Shown: positions 43,422-53,099, counted from the stretch's first letter. The stretch is DNA of 64,000 nt from Qingrenia yutianensis (GCF_014385105.1 NZ_JACRTE010000007.1:1-64000), one strand, 5' to 3'. Notes: generated by a model from the letters alone, not told the origin. A program made the numbers and translations.

Positions 43422-43790
43422 TGTAGCATATGCACAATAATCACAAAAAACAAGCAACGGTTTTTTGCGTTTTCACCAAAAATATTGACAAGTAAAAATC
43501 GGCAATATCCAACATAACCAAACAGGGTGCCGAAAATCGCTTTAACCGTTGTGCAAAACCCACTAAAGGCGCGGTGCAAAGGGCAAAAATTTGCCTTAAA
43601 AACAGCCTTTTTATGCAATGTTGCTAAATATCTTTTCGGATTTTTGTGCAATTACCTAATTCCATTAAATTGAAATTTGTGGTATCATATTACCGTAAAC
43701 TGATATAGTGTATTTAAATGCAAAAAATTTTTTTGCAATATAAAATAACTGCCACGGTTGCAAATAATTCATCACACGGGAGGTAATAAA
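43422..43790. other. 369-base gap before the sugar ABC gene
   Basis: I find no gene here. Near the 3' end ATGCAAAAAA (43719-43728) and TTTTTTGCAA (43730-43739) form a palindrome that could be an operator. Possible but weak promoter elements (TTGTGG, then TATAGT) precede it. A TTGACA at 43484 has no matching -10. The region probably carries the controlled promoter and leader of the ABC ATPase gene. Confidence 0.4.
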
Positions 43791-44903
43791 ATGGCAAGTC
43801 TTAAATTGGATCACATTTATAAAAAATACGCAGGCGGCGTTGTTGCCGTTTCAGATTTCTGCCTCGAAATTGCCGACAAAGAATTTATCGTTCTTGTTGG
43901 ACCTTCGGGCTGCGGTAAATCCACAACATTGAGAATGATTGCAGGTCTTGAAGAAATTTCGGAAGGTGAACTTTACATAGGCGACAAGCTTATGAACGAC
44001 GTCGCTCCGAAAGACAGAGATATTGCAATGGTTTTCCAGAACTACGCTTTGTATCCGCATATGACGGTTTACGAAAATATGGCGTTCGGTCTTAAGCTCC
44101 GCAAAACACCGAAAGACGAAATTAACAGACGTGTTACCGAAGCTGCAAAAATCCTCGATATCGAACATCTTCTCGACAGAAAGCCGAAGGCTCTCTCAGG
44201 CGGACAGAGACAGAGGGTTGCGCTCGGCCGTGCTATCGTTCGTGAGCCTAAAGTATTCCTTATGGACGAACCGCTCTCCAACCTCGACGCGAAACTTCGT
44301 GTTCAGATGAGAACGGAAATCGGCAAACTGCATCACAGATTGCAGACAACATTTATCTATGTAACCCACGACCAGACAGAGGCTATGACAATGGGTTCGA
44401 GAATTGTTGTTATGAAAGACGGTCTTATGCAGCAGGTTGATTCGCCGATTAACCTTTACAACTATCCTTGCAATATGTTCGTTGCAGGCTTTATCGGAAG
44501 CCCGCAGATGAACTTTATCGACGCAGAGGTTGTTTCTAAAGACGGCGGAATTTATCTTACATTCGGCGACCACAGCGTTAAGCTTGAAGAAACAAAAGCT
44601 AAAGCTGTTGAAGAAAAAGGCTATGTCGGCAAAACAGTTGTTATGGGCATCCGCCCCGAAGATTTGCACGACGAAGAAGCATTTATCTCGATTGCTAAAG
44701 ACTGCGTAGTTAAAGCAAACGTAGACCTTACAGAGGTTATGGGTGCTGAAACATATCTGTACCTTACAATCGCAGGAACACCGTTCGTTGCAAGAGTAAG
44801 CCCCAGAAGCACAGCACAGAAAGATGACGTTATCGACATCGCGTTCGACGCGCATAAGATACACGTATTCGACAAGGAAACACAGCTTACAATCGTTAAC
44901 TGA
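43791..44903 (+). CDS. Sugar ABC transporter ATPase, MsmX/UgpC type
   Basis: A 370-residue ATPase that powers uptake of oligosaccharides. Walker A GPSGCGKST is at 37-45, the ABC signature LSGGQRQRVALGRAIV near 135, Walker B VFLMDEPLSNLD, and a C-terminal OB-type regulatory domain as in MalK. No permease or binding protein is near, which fits the shared MsmX ATPase that serves several sugar importers in Firmicutes. Codon use resembles tsf and rpsB, suggesting high expression. The ATG follows GGGAGGTAATAAA; a longer upstream frame is not family-like. Confidence 0.93.
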   Translation: MASLKLDHIYKKYAGGVVAVSDFCLEIADKEFIVLVGPSGCGKSTTLRMIAGLEEISEGELYIGDKLMNDVAPKDRDIAMVFQNYALYPHMTVYENMAFGLKLRKTPKDEINRRVTEAAKILDIEHLLDRKPKALSGGQRQRVALGRAIVREPKVFLMDEPLSNLDAKLRVQMRTEIGKLHHRLQTTFIYVTHDQTEAMTMGSRIVVMKDGLMQQVDSPINLYNYPCNMFVAGFIGSPQMNFIDAEVVSKDGGIYLTFGDHSVKLEETKAKAVEEKGYVGKTVVMGIRPEDLHDEEAFISIAKDCVVKANVDLTEVMGAETYLYLTIAGTPFVARVSPRSTAQKDDVIDIAFDAHKIHVFDKETQLTIVN

Positions 44904-44972
44904 TAAACAAGCGTTGTGTTATTAAAACCAACGGAACAGCGTGAGCATCGTTCTATTACAAACATTAAAATC

Positions 44973-45002
44973 AAAACCTCGGTCATACGGCCGAGGTTTT
45001 TT
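44973..45002 (+). terminator. Terminator of the sugar ABC gene
   Basis: AAAACCTCGG and CCGAGGTTTT pair around TCATACGG-type loop bases and are followed by further T residues. This is a clear intrinsic terminator 70 bases behind the stop. Confidence 0.85.
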
Positions 45003-45026
45003 CGTTCTTATGTGTTTTGATAATTA

Positions 45027-45050
45027 TGCAGAAATGTGTCCATTTCTGCA
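45027..45050. other. Perfect hairpin in the gap before the S-layer gene
   Basis: TGCAGAAATG and CATTTCTGCA form a perfect 10-bp stem around TGTC, flanked by AT-rich DNA. It has no T tract of its own. Its role is unknown. Confidence 0.45.
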
Positions 45051-45075
45051 ATATATAATTCTATCATAAAATATT

Positions 45076-45107
45076 GTAGGGGACGATGCGCACATCGTCC
45101 CGTTTTG
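45076..45107 (-). repeat. Dispersed palindromic repeat, copy 6
   Basis: TTGTAGGGGACGATG with CATCGTCCCG. The TTGTAGG flank is on the left, so this copy is inverted relative to copies 1, 4, 7 and 8. Confidence 0.75.
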
Positions 45108-45111
45108 TTTT

Positions 45112-45150
45112 ACGAAATCTATGTTGTATATCGAAATCTATGTTTGTATA
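45112..45150 (+). repeat. Short tandem repeat of two 20-base units
   Basis: ACGAAATCTATGTTGTATAT is followed directly by TCGAAATCTATGTTTGTATA. A two-copy tandem duplication in non-coding DNA; its role is unclear. Confidence 0.6.
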
Positions 45151-45224
45151 TTTATAACCTTATGTTTTGCGGTTTATGTTTGCATAACATTGCGGAAATT
45201 TTTGTTTTGTATGGATTTTATATA

Positions 45225-45254
45225 TGCGGGACGATGTGGGCATCGTCCCCTGCA
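45225..45254 (+). repeat. Dispersed palindromic repeat, copy 7
   Basis: GCGGGACGATG and CATCGTCCCC around TGGG-type centre bases, followed by TGCAATG. It lies 120 bases from copy 6, in the opposite orientation. Confidence 0.75.
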
Positions 45255-45410
45255 ATGTAAATTGCACATTTCTCACAAATCGAAATTTAATCATTAAACA
45301 ATATAATGATTGATATACGAGGGAATGTTTGCAAATACGCAAATAAACACGTACGGTAAATAAGCGCAAAATAAACAAACACGCGGTGCAATAAATAAAC
45401 ATACAAAAAA

Positions 45411-45435
45411 AGAACCGCTCGAAATGAGCGGTTCT
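45411..45435 (-). terminator. S-layer gene terminator
   Basis: AGAACCGCTC and GAGCGGTTCT form a 10-bp stem around five bases, followed on the minus strand by seven T. Nearly the same hairpin ends the dap operon at 57257. Confidence 0.88.
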
Positions 45436-45467
45436 TTTAATTTGCTTATATTTAACTCTGTTAAGAA

Positions 45468-48400
45468 TTAAAGGTCAGCGTCGTCAGCTTTTACAACTGT
45501 GTCAGCTGTTTTAACTTCATCTTTGATTTCAGCGCCTACAGTGCCACCAGCAACAACTTTAACTTTGAATGTCAAAGTTTTTATATCTTTGCCATCAACT
45601 TTAACTGCAATCTTGTAAACTTTTACAGTTGCATCTGTGTTAGTTGTATCTTCCACAGCATCGCCAAATGTAATACCAGTTGTAACTTCTTTAGCATCTT
45701 CATCGTTTACTTTTTTTGTTACTTTGATAGCAGCTTTCGCAGCATCAACATCATCGTAAGTTTTGTCTTCGATTGTTGCATCATAAACGATTTTGTCTTC
45801 GCCGCCGAACAATTTAGCGGGTTTAGCCTGTGCTTTACCGTCGAACGAGATGATATCGATCTCATCATCTTCGTATGTTCTGATAAGAACGTAGTAAGCA
45901 GCATCTTTGTCAGCATCGTATTTGTCTATATCGCCGTATGTGTAAGAACCAATCGAGAGCGATGTGTTCTTTGCATTACCTGTAACTGTGTACTGGTTAG
46001 CTTTAGAAACTGTGAACTGGTCACCGTTCTTGTCAGCTTTGTAGCCTTTGCCTGCAACAGCAGCAGTTACACCAACTGTAACAGTAGCGTCGTTCGATGT
46101 CTTATCCATAATGTAACCAAGATAGAATGCGTCACCGTCTTTAACGCTTACTTTGTCACCGTCAGCAGTGTAGTTTTTAGCGAATTTAGCATTGAATGCA
46201 AATGTCTTTGTGTTGTTGCTTGCAACAGTTGTCTGACCAACTACTGCGTATTTAGAAACAAGACCTTCTGCATTTGCAGTATACATAAATACTGTACCGA
46301 TTGCGAAATCTTCAGGAGCTACATCACTGTATTTCTGTGTATACTCATCATCATCGAAGATAAGTTCAACTTTTTCGCCGTCTTTGTATGCAACAACTTT
46401 AGTTACTTCTTTGTCGTCAACCATTGTGTCTCTCTTAGATTCAACGATTGCAAGACCTGCGCCGTCTTCAAATACAGCGTCAGCTGCAACGATTGCAACT
46501 GCACCGTAATATCCGTCATCATCTTTGTTGTAAAGAAGTGCGGTGTAATCATTATCGTCAACGAAGTAAGATACATCGCTTACTTTTGTGCTCGACGGAT
46601 TGTCGAAGTCTACATCAAAGATAACTGCATCGTCAGCCAAGAGGTATTTACCAAGTTTCTGACCGTTAGCTTTGTATGTTTCTTTTGTAGCAGTTGTGCT
46701 TGCAATACCGAAATCTACATCTTCAGTTGTAACTTTGTCTGTAGAAGCAGGTGTTACTTCAACGATTTCATTGCTCGAGTTGAGTTTGAAAGTGATAAGT
46801 CTCTTTGCAACTTCAGCTGAACGATTAGCTTCAGTGATCTCATCAAGCTCATCTGTGAAAGCATCATTAAAGCTGTTTCTGATTTCTTTCGATGTAGACA
46901 ATACATCTTTCCAAGTTGTTTTTTCGAGGCTCGATACCAAATCGGAAGAAGCTTTGTCTTTTGTATTTTCTTTGATGTATTTGCCTGTGTTCGGGTTAAC
47001 AAATCTTACAGAAGAAGCGAAGTCATATGTAACCTCTTTGCCTTCTTTTGTCATAATTGTAACCTGAGGAGCAGTAGATTTGTTAGAAGATGTGTAAGCC
47101 GAGAGGATTAAGCCATAGTTGTCAGATGTAAGTTTGTCACCCTCAAAACCTACGATATCACCGTTGATACCAATGTAGAAAGTACCTTCAGCCTGAAGAT
47201 CGATTTTGCTCTTGTTGTATATACCAGCATCGCCTGTAGCAACATCATAGTCTTTACCGTCAACGCTGATTGTAAGGTCAGAACCGTCTGCGTCGTACTC
47301 TTTAACTGCGCCTGTTACAGTGCTGTCTTTAAGAACAACGATATCCAAAGCTTCATAGTTAGCTTTTGCATAGTTAAGTTTCGGTCTTACTGCTTTCTCA
47401 TCTTTAGAAGTGATGAGCAATGCGAGAACGTCGCCGTTAGCGATGTCTGTCATTTCAAGTGCTTTACCGTTTGCATCTTTGATAGAAACGATAGCGTCGT
47501 CGTTGTCGATATCAAGGTCAATCTTTGTGCCCTGGAGCGTTTCGATAATACCTTTCTTTTCGTCAACTTTGTCAGCAATCAAGTGCATATACTCGGAAAC
47601 TTTAACGATATCATATTTGTTATCGTTATCCCAGTCAATGAACTCAACTGTTGCAGAAACGTCAGATGTCAAAGCAGTAAGGTCAGCAATGTTGTTGTTC
47701 CAAGCTGCAACGTAGTTACCGTTGAGGTTAACTTTTGTGCCGTCACCGCTTGTAACGCCGTCTTTGTAGTATCTGATGTACGGTTTTGCTTTATCACCCT
47801 TTGTCAAATCTTTTTCTGTGTCGTTAAGATCACCAGCTTTGATTACGAGTGTGTTTGTGTTGTCACCGTCGATTTCAGCAGCCTGAACAGTCCATTTGCC
47901 CGATACTTTAGAAACGTAAAGGATAACAGATGTAGCAACTAAATCTTCAGCGTCTGTAAGACCAGCCTCAAATGTGTGGTTTCTAACTGTCTGATTGTCG
48001 TTTTTGAAAGCAAGTGCGCTTTCGGGGCAATCATAGTCGTCGTCCATTGCAAAGTAGATTTTGCCGGCGTCTGTTTTGTTATTAGAACCGCTGTAGTCTA
48101 CTTTAGAGTTAGCAAGGATTGTACCGCCTAATTTGTAGATACCCATTTTTGTCAAGAGAGTAGATTTGTCATGGTCATCATTTTTCTTCATGATTTCGTA
48201 AGAGATTTCTGTACCGAAACCAACCTGCTCCATAACGGGGATATCAAGTGCGTTGTAAGTCATTGTAGCAACAATGTTTCTTGCAGCGCCTGTGCCCTGT
48301 GCAGCGCCGGATACACCGTCAAGAAGACCAATCTGCGAAGCAACTGCGATATAACCTGTGGGGTAACCGCCTTTAGATGTTGCCATCGGCTCATAGCCTA

Positions 48401-48806
48401 ATGCGCAAACGAGCATTTTAACAGCTTCTTCGTATTTAACTGCGTCGTCGGGACCGAAGTTGCCGTCGCCGTAGCCTTTAACGATACCGTACTGGTTAGC
48501 CATTTTTATGTAGCCTGTTGCCCAGTGATCAGCAGCGTCTGTGAAGTCGCATTTTCCTGTTGCAGAACCTTCAATACCTAAAAGTCTGCAAACGATTACA
48601 GCATATTCTGCTCTTGTGATTGTAGCATCGGGATTAAAGTTGCCGTTGTCGTCACCTTTAAAGAATCCCATTGCTGCGAGTGTTTCGATTGCACTTGCAT
48701 AATCAGCGTCATCTGCAACGTCCGGGAAAGAACCTGCAAAAGCAACTGTGGAGAGCATCATAGCGAATACTACAACAAGTGCCAAAACCTTTTTGAGATT
48801 TTTCAT
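45468..48806 (-). CDS. S-layer protein with SLH domains
   Basis: A secreted 1112-residue protein. A signal peptide (about 1-25, ending VAFAG) is followed by three SLH domains: about 27-77 (FPDVADDADY...), 84-137 and a weaker third at 140-190, which anchor it to pyruvylated cell-wall polymer. The remaining 900 residues are rich in Asp, Lys, Thr and Val, contain almost no Cys and form no domain I recognise. The length, strong promoter, long structured leader and codon use close to ribosomal genes suggest a major surface-layer protein. AAGGAGG lies ten bases before the ATG. Confidence 0.9.
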   Translation of the reverse strand: MKNLKKVLALVVVFAMMLSTVAFAGSFPDVADDADYASAIETLAAMGFFKGDDNGNFNPDATITRAEYAVIVCRLLGIEGSATGKCDFTDAADHWATGYIKMANQYGIVKGYGDGNFGPDDAVKYEEAVKMLVCALGYEPMATSKGGYPTGYIAVASQIGLLDGVSGAAQGTGAARNIVATMTYNALDIPVMEQVGFGTEISYEIMKKNDDHDKSTLLTKMGIYKLGGTILANSKVDYSGSNNKTDAGKIYFAMDDDYDCPESALAFKNDNQTVRNHTFEAGLTDAEDLVATSVILYVSKVSGKWTVQAAEIDGDNTNTLVIKAGDLNDTEKDLTKGDKAKPYIRYYKDGVTSGDGTKVNLNGNYVAAWNNNIADLTALTSDVSATVEFIDWDNDNKYDIVKVSEYMHLIADKVDEKKGIIETLQGTKIDLDIDNDDAIVSIKDANGKALEMTDIANGDVLALLITSKDEKAVRPKLNYAKANYEALDIVVLKDSTVTGAVKEYDADGSDLTISVDGKDYDVATGDAGIYNKSKIDLQAEGTFYIGINGDIVGFEGDKLTSDNYGLILSAYTSSNKSTAPQVTIMTKEGKEVTYDFASSVRFVNPNTGKYIKENTKDKASSDLVSSLEKTTWKDVLSTSKEIRNSFNDAFTDELDEITEANRSAEVAKRLITFKLNSSNEIVEVTPASTDKVTTEDVDFGIASTTATKETYKANGQKLGKYLLADDAVIFDVDFDNPSSTKVSDVSYFVDDNDYTALLYNKDDDGYYGAVAIVAADAVFEDGAGLAIVESKRDTMVDDKEVTKVVAYKDGEKVELIFDDDEYTQKYSDVAPEDFAIGTVFMYTANAEGLVSKYAVVGQTTVASNNTKTFAFNAKFAKNYTADGDKVSVKDGDAFYLGYIMDKTSNDATVTVGVTAAVAGKGYKADKNGDQFTVSKANQYTVTGNAKNTSLSIGSYTYGDIDKYDADKDAAYYVLIRTYEDDEIDIISFDGKAQAKPAKLFGGEDKIVYDATIEDKTYDDVDAAKAAIKVTKKVNDEDAKEVTTGITFGDAVEDTTNTDATVKVYKIAVKVDGKDIKTLTFKVKVVAGGTVGAEIKDEVKTADTVVKADDADL

Positions 48807-48838
48807 AGTCTCAAATCCTCCTTATAAAATATTTGTTT

Positions 48839-48880
48839 TGAAAGAGATTAACTTAAGTCGTGCTTAAGCCGCCTCTTTCA
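48839..48880 (-). promoter_or_regulatory. Stem-loop in the S-layer mRNA leader
   Basis: TGAAAGAG (48839-48846) pairs with CTCTTTCA (48873-48880), enclosing a second hairpin CTTAAG-TCGTG-CTTAAG. It lies within the roughly 174-base untranslated leader, just before the ribosome site. Long structured leaders stabilise S-layer mRNAs in other bacteria; that role here is inferred. Confidence 0.55.
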
Positions 48881-48986
48881 TTTACAGCTTAATCACTTTA
48901 TCGGAAAAGGATCTTCATATACATTCAAAATACATTTAATATGTACTTAAAGGCACACTAAAGACACCTTCACCAAGCTTGTGTTC

Positions 48987-49015
48987 ATTATAGCACCCGT
49001 TTAAAATGCCGTCAA
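48987..49015 (-). promoter_or_regulatory. S-layer gene promoter
   Basis: On the minus strand TTGACG (49010-49015), 17 bases and consensus TATAAT (48987-48992). Predicted transcription start near 48980. The remaining stretch to 49124 holds three GTTACA/TGTAAC motifs but no gene. Confidence 0.8.
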
Positions 49016-49124
49016 GAACAATTTATTGTTGTAACAAAAATGTAAAAATAGCGAAATATTAGTTACATTTTTGATAAACACTTTGTAACATTTCTATTAT
49101 TTTTTACGCTTTTTTAAGCTATTT

Positions 49125-50726
49125 TTATTTATTTTTCACTGCCGCCTCGATAAAGCTTGCAAAGAGCGGGTGAGGTTTGTTCGGTCTGGACTTAAACTCG
49201 GGGTGGAACTGCACTCCGATATGCCATTTATTCTGCGGAAGCTCAACTATTTCGACAAGTTTTTCGTCGGGCGAAAGTCCCGAAATAAGCATACCGCCGT
49301 TTTTGAAGTCCTCACGGAACGCATTGCCGAACTCATAGCGGTGGCGGTGGCGCTCGTAGATTAAATCTTCATTATATAATGCACGGCATTTTCCGTTTTC
49401 GTTAAGCTTGCAGGGATAAAGTCCCAAACGCATTGTGCCGCCCATATCCGAAATTTCTTTCTGCTCGTCCATAATGTCGATTACGGGGTGGGCTGTGTCC
49501 GGTGCAAACTCGGTTGAATGCGCGTCGGCATAGCCTAAAACGTTTCGCGCGTATTCAACAACGGCGAGCTGCATTCCGAGGCAAATGCCGAAGAACGGAA
49601 CGTCATTTTTTCTTGCATATTCAATCGCCGCGATTTTGCCGTCAATTCCTCTGTCGCCGAAACCGCCCGGAACCAAAATTCCGTTTGCGTTTTTAAGCTT
49701 TTCCGCCGCGTTTTCTCGCGTTACTTCTTCGGAATCAATCCAGTCTATTTCAACATTTACGTCGTTTGCAATTCCGCCGTGTTTAAGCGACTCGGCAACG
49801 CTGATATATGCGTCGTGCAGGGCAACATATTTGCCGACAAGCGCGATGCGCACACTGCCTTTCAAATTTTTAATTTTATCGACCATTGCTTTCCATTTTG
49901 TGAGGTCGGGTTCTTTATCTGTAAGTTTTAATCTGTCGCACACAACGCGCGCAAGGCCTGCTTCTTCAAGCATAAGCGGAACTTCGTAAATTACCGATGC
50001 GTTTTTGTTTTCTATAACCGCGTCGGGGCGGATATTGCAGAAAAGGCTGATTTTGTTTTTAACCTCTTCGTCAATGCCGATTTCGGTTCTGCACACGATA
50101 ATATCGGGCTGGATACCAAGGCCGAGAAGCTCTTTTACGCTGTGCTGCGTGGGTTTTGACTTCTGCTCGCCCGACTGCGAAAGGTAGGGAAGAAGCGTGA
50201 GATGAATGTAAAGACAGTTTTCTTTGCCCACTTCAACCGCAACCTGACGGATTGCCTCAAGATAAGGAAGGCTTTCGATATCGCCCACCGTTCCGCCGAT
50301 TTCGGTAATTACCACGTCGACGTTTTTGTTTTTTGCAACTCTGTATACTTTTTCTTTAATTTCGTTTGTGATGTGCGGAATAACCTGCACCGTTCCGCCG
50401 AGGAAATCCCCTCTGCGCTCTTTTGTGATTACCGACCAGTAAATTTTACCCGTGGTAACGTTGCTGTCAACGCTCAAATTTTCGTTGACAAATCTCTCGT
50501 AATGACCGAGGTCAAGGTCTGTTTCGGCGCCGTCGTCGGTAACGAAAACCTCGCCGTGCTGATACGGACTCATTGTGCCGGGGTCAACATTTATATAAGG
50601 GTCGAATTTCTGAATTGTCACCTTTAACCCTCTCGATTTTAACAATCTGCCGAGCGACGCGGCGGTAATTCCTTTACCTAAACCCGATACTACTCCGCCG
50701 GTTACAAAGATATATTTAACTGCCAT
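49125..50726 (-). CDS. pyrG: CTP synthase
   Basis: Makes CTP from UTP, ATP and glutamine. The 533-residue protein joins a synthase domain (FVTGGVVSGLGKGITAASLG at the start, QKFDPYINVDPGTMSPYQHGEVFVTDDGAETDLDLGHYERF) to a glutamine amidotransferase domain with nucleophile Cys in FFGICLGMQ and the His-Glu pair in GVQFHPEFKSRP. The ATG at 50726 follows AAGGGGTGG; a longer frame lacks conservation. The leader lacks the GGG start used for CTP-sensing attenuation in Bacillus. Confidence 0.97.
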   Translation of the reverse strand: MAVKYIFVTGGVVSGLGKGITAASLGRLLKSRGLKVTIQKFDPYINVDPGTMSPYQHGEVFVTDDGAETDLDLGHYERFVNENLSVDSNVTTGKIYWSVITKERRGDFLGGTVQVIPHITNEIKEKVYRVAKNKNVDVVITEIGGTVGDIESLPYLEAIRQVAVEVGKENCLYIHLTLLPYLSQSGEQKSKPTQHSVKELLGLGIQPDIIVCRTEIGIDEEVKNKISLFCNIRPDAVIENKNASVIYEVPLMLEEAGLARVVCDRLKLTDKEPDLTKWKAMVDKIKNLKGSVRIALVGKYVALHDAYISVAESLKHGGIANDVNVEIDWIDSEEVTRENAAEKLKNANGILVPGGFGDRGIDGKIAAIEYARKNDVPFFGICLGMQLAVVEYARNVLGYADAHSTEFAPDTAHPVIDIMDEQKEISDMGGTMRLGLYPCKLNENGKCRALYNEDLIYERHRHRYEFGNAFREDFKNGGMLISGLSPDEKLVEIVELPQNKWHIGVQFHPEFKSRPNKPHPLFASFIEAAVKNK

Positions 50727-50778
50727 TTTTCCACCCCTTATTCTAATCTTTTGTCGAACATAAAACACATACCTATTT

Positions 50779-50807
50779 ATTTTATTATTTTATCGGTCAA
50801 ATGTCAA
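50779..50807 (-). promoter_or_regulatory. pyrG promoter
   Basis: On the minus strand TTGACA (50802-50807) and TAAAAT (50779-50784) are 17 bases apart. The leader is about 45 bases. Confidence 0.7.
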
Positions 50808-50874
50808 GATTATTTGCGCTTATTTTTTAAAATTTTATATTTTTATACATTTTTTATCAAAAAACTGTAAAAAT

Positions 50875-52005
50875 TTACAATCGTTTTGAAAAATCTGCAA
50901 TTTTTTCTTCTTTGAATTTTGCAAATCTGCCCTCTTCGATTGCGGTGCGGATATCCTCCATAAGATGATTGTAAAAATAGAGGTTGTGCAGTACGCAAAG
51001 GCGCATTGCAAGCATTTCTTTCGCCTTGAAAAGGTGTCTGATGTAGGCGCGCGAGTAGTTTCTGCACGCGGGACACCCGCAGTTTTCGTCAATCGGGCGC
51101 ATATCGCGCTCGTATTTTGCGTTGTTGAGGTTCATATAGCCGTTATTCGTGAACAAATTTGCGTGGCGCGCGTTGCGCGACGCGATAACGCAGTCGAAAA
51201 AGTCAATTCCGCGGTCAACCGCCTCAAGAATGTTAACCGGCGTGCCGACGCCCATAAGATAGCGCGGTTTGTCCTCGGGCGCAAAGGGGAGAGTAACATC
51301 CAGAATATGATACATTTCCTCGTGCGTTTCGCCCACCGCAAGACCGCCTATCGCATAGCCGTCAAGGTCAAGCTTTGCGATTTCTTTCATATTGTTTATG
51401 CGCAGATCGTCAAACGTTGCGCCCTGGTTTATGCCGAAAAGCATTTGTTTTTTGTTGATTGTGCGCTCGGACGCGTTTAACTTTTTCATTTCGTCTTTGC
51501 ACCTTACAAGCCAGCGCGCGGTACGCTCCGCCGACTGCTTTGCATAGCCGTATTCCGCAGGGAGAGCCACACATTCGTCAAATGCCATTGCGATTGTGGA
51601 CGCAAGATTTGACTGAATTTGCATACTTTCCTCGGGCCCCATAAAAATTTTTCTGCCGTCTATGTGCGACGCGAAATATACGCCTTCTTCTTTGATTTTA
51701 CGGAGCTGTGCGAGAGAAAACACCTGAAATCCGCCCGAGTCGGTGAGAATGGGTCTGTCCCAGTTCATAAACTTGTGAAGTCCGCCCAAATCGTGAACAA
51801 CCCCGTCGCCCGGACGAAGATGCAGATGGTATGTGTTTGAAAGTTCCACCTGACAGCCGACTTCCTTTAAATCCATTGTCGAAACCGCGCCTTTTATCGC
51901 GCCGAGAGTGCCGACATTCATAAAAACGGGCGTCTGCACCGTGCCGTGAATTGTGGCAAATTCACCGCGCCTTGCCCTGTTTTCGGTTGCTTTTATTTTA
52001 AACAT
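50875..52005 (-). CDS. tgt: tRNA-guanine transglycosylase
   Basis: Exchanges guanine-34 of certain tRNAs for preQ1, the entry to queuosine. The 376-residue enzyme has Asp89 in TDSGGFQVFSL (base handling), nucleophile Asp271 in FFDCVIASRNARH, and zinc ligands Cys309, Cys311, Cys314 and His340. The segment before RNARH is IAS, where many family members have LPT. It follows queA by 29 bases, so both steps are co-expressed; the preQ1 genes queC-F are not in the window. Confidence 0.96.
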   Translation of the reverse strand: MFKIKATENRARRGEFATIHGTVQTPVFMNVGTLGAIKGAVSTMDLKEVGCQVELSNTYHLHLRPGDGVVHDLGGLHKFMNWDRPILTDSGGFQVFSLAQLRKIKEEGVYFASHIDGRKIFMGPEESMQIQSNLASTIAMAFDECVALPAEYGYAKQSAERTARWLVRCKDEMKKLNASERTINKKQMLFGINQGATFDDLRINNMKEIAKLDLDGYAIGGLAVGETHEEMYHILDVTLPFAPEDKPRYLMGVGTPVNILEAVDRGIDFFDCVIASRNARHANLFTNNGYMNLNNAKYERDMRPIDENCGCPACRNYSRAYIRHLFKAKEMLAMRLCVLHNLYFYNHLMEDIRTAIEEGRFAKFKEEKIADFSKRL

Positions 52006-52034
52006 CAAAAAATTCCTTTCATTATAAAAGAGGT

Positions 52035-53060
52035 TTATTCTATAAACATTGCGTCGCCGAAACTGAAAAATCGGTATTTCATCTCCACCGCCTGTTTATA
52101 TGCCCTGGCGATATTTTCCTTGCCGGCAAGCGCGCTCACAAGCATAAGGAGCGTCGATTCGGGAAGATGAAAATTCGTAATCAGCGCGTCCACGATTTTA
52201 TATTTATAGGGCGGATAGATGAAAATTTTCGTTTCGCCCGATTTCGCCGTCATATGCCCGTTTTCGTCCGCGACGGTTTCAAGCACGCGCGTTGACGTTG
52301 TGCCGACCGAAATAATCCGTCCGCCGTTTTTCTTCGCATTGTTGATAATTTCGGCGTTTTCTTCGTCTATTTTGTAATACTCCGAGTGCATAACGTGCGA
52401 CTCCACGTCGTCAACCTTTACGGGACGGAACGTGCCCAGTCCGACGTGCAGAGTAAGCTCTGCGATATACACACCCATTTCCTTGATTTCCGTCAAAAGT
52501 TCTTTCGTAAAATGCAGTCCGGCGGTGGGCGCGGCGGCTGAACCGTCGTTTTTCGCATACACCGTCTGATAGCGGTTTTTGTCCTTTAACGCGTGGGTGA
52601 TATACGGAGGCAAGGGCATTTGACCGAGCTTGTCAAGCACATTTTCAAACACGCCGTCGTAGAAAAATTTCACAATTCTGTTGCCGTCGGGCAGAACCTC
52701 AATAACCTCGGCGGTCAAAAGTCCGCCGCCGAACGACACACGCGCACCCCCGCGCGCTTTTTTGCCCGGTTTTACGATGATTTCCCACGTGTCGAGCGAG
52801 ATTTTTTTCAGCAGAAGAAATTCAACTTTTCCTCCGCTCCCCTCTTTTTCGCCGATAAGACGCGCCGGAATAACTTTTGTATTGTTAATTACAAGGCAGT
52901 CGCCCTTTTTAAGGTGATTTTTAATGTTTTTAAATATCGTATGCTCGATTTCGCCCGTTTTTTTGTTCAGCACCAAAAGGCGCGACGACGCTCTGTCCTC
53001 GAGAGGGTCCTGTGCGATAAGCTCCTCGGGCAAATCGTAGTAAAAATCGCTTGTTTTCAT
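52035..53060 (-). CDS. queA: tRNA preQ1 ribosyltransferase-isomerase
   Basis: Transfers and isomerises the ribose of S-adenosylmethionine onto preQ1 in tRNA, giving epoxyqueuosine. The 341-residue product has the family blocks FYYDLPEELIAQDPLEDRASSRLLVL, NNTKVIPARL, PLPPYI, DGSAAAPTAGLHFT and the C-terminal NFHLPESTLLMLVSA. It is upstream of tgt in the same run, with spoIID 39 bases further upstream. Confidence 0.97.
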   Translation of the reverse strand: MKTSDFYYDLPEELIAQDPLEDRASSRLLVLNKKTGEIEHTIFKNIKNHLKKGDCLVINNTKVIPARLIGEKEGSGGKVEFLLLKKISLDTWEIIVKPGKKARGGARVSFGGGLLTAEVIEVLPDGNRIVKFFYDGVFENVLDKLGQMPLPPYITHALKDKNRYQTVYAKNDGSAAAPTAGLHFTKELLTEIKEMGVYIAELTLHVGLGTFRPVKVDDVESHVMHSEYYKIDEENAEIINNAKKNGGRIISVGTTSTRVLETVADENGHMTAKSGETKIFIYPPYKYKIVDALITNFHLPESTLLMLVSALAGKENIARAYKQAVEMKYRFFSFGDAMFIE

Positions 53061-53099
53061 AAAAAAGTTCCTTTCAAATATATCGGAATACGCAGTTTA

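Noticed and set aside
45027..45254. CRISPR array from the repeated palindromes between the ABC and S-layer genes
   Set aside because: Copies are irregularly spaced, in opposite orientations and without spacers of uniform size.
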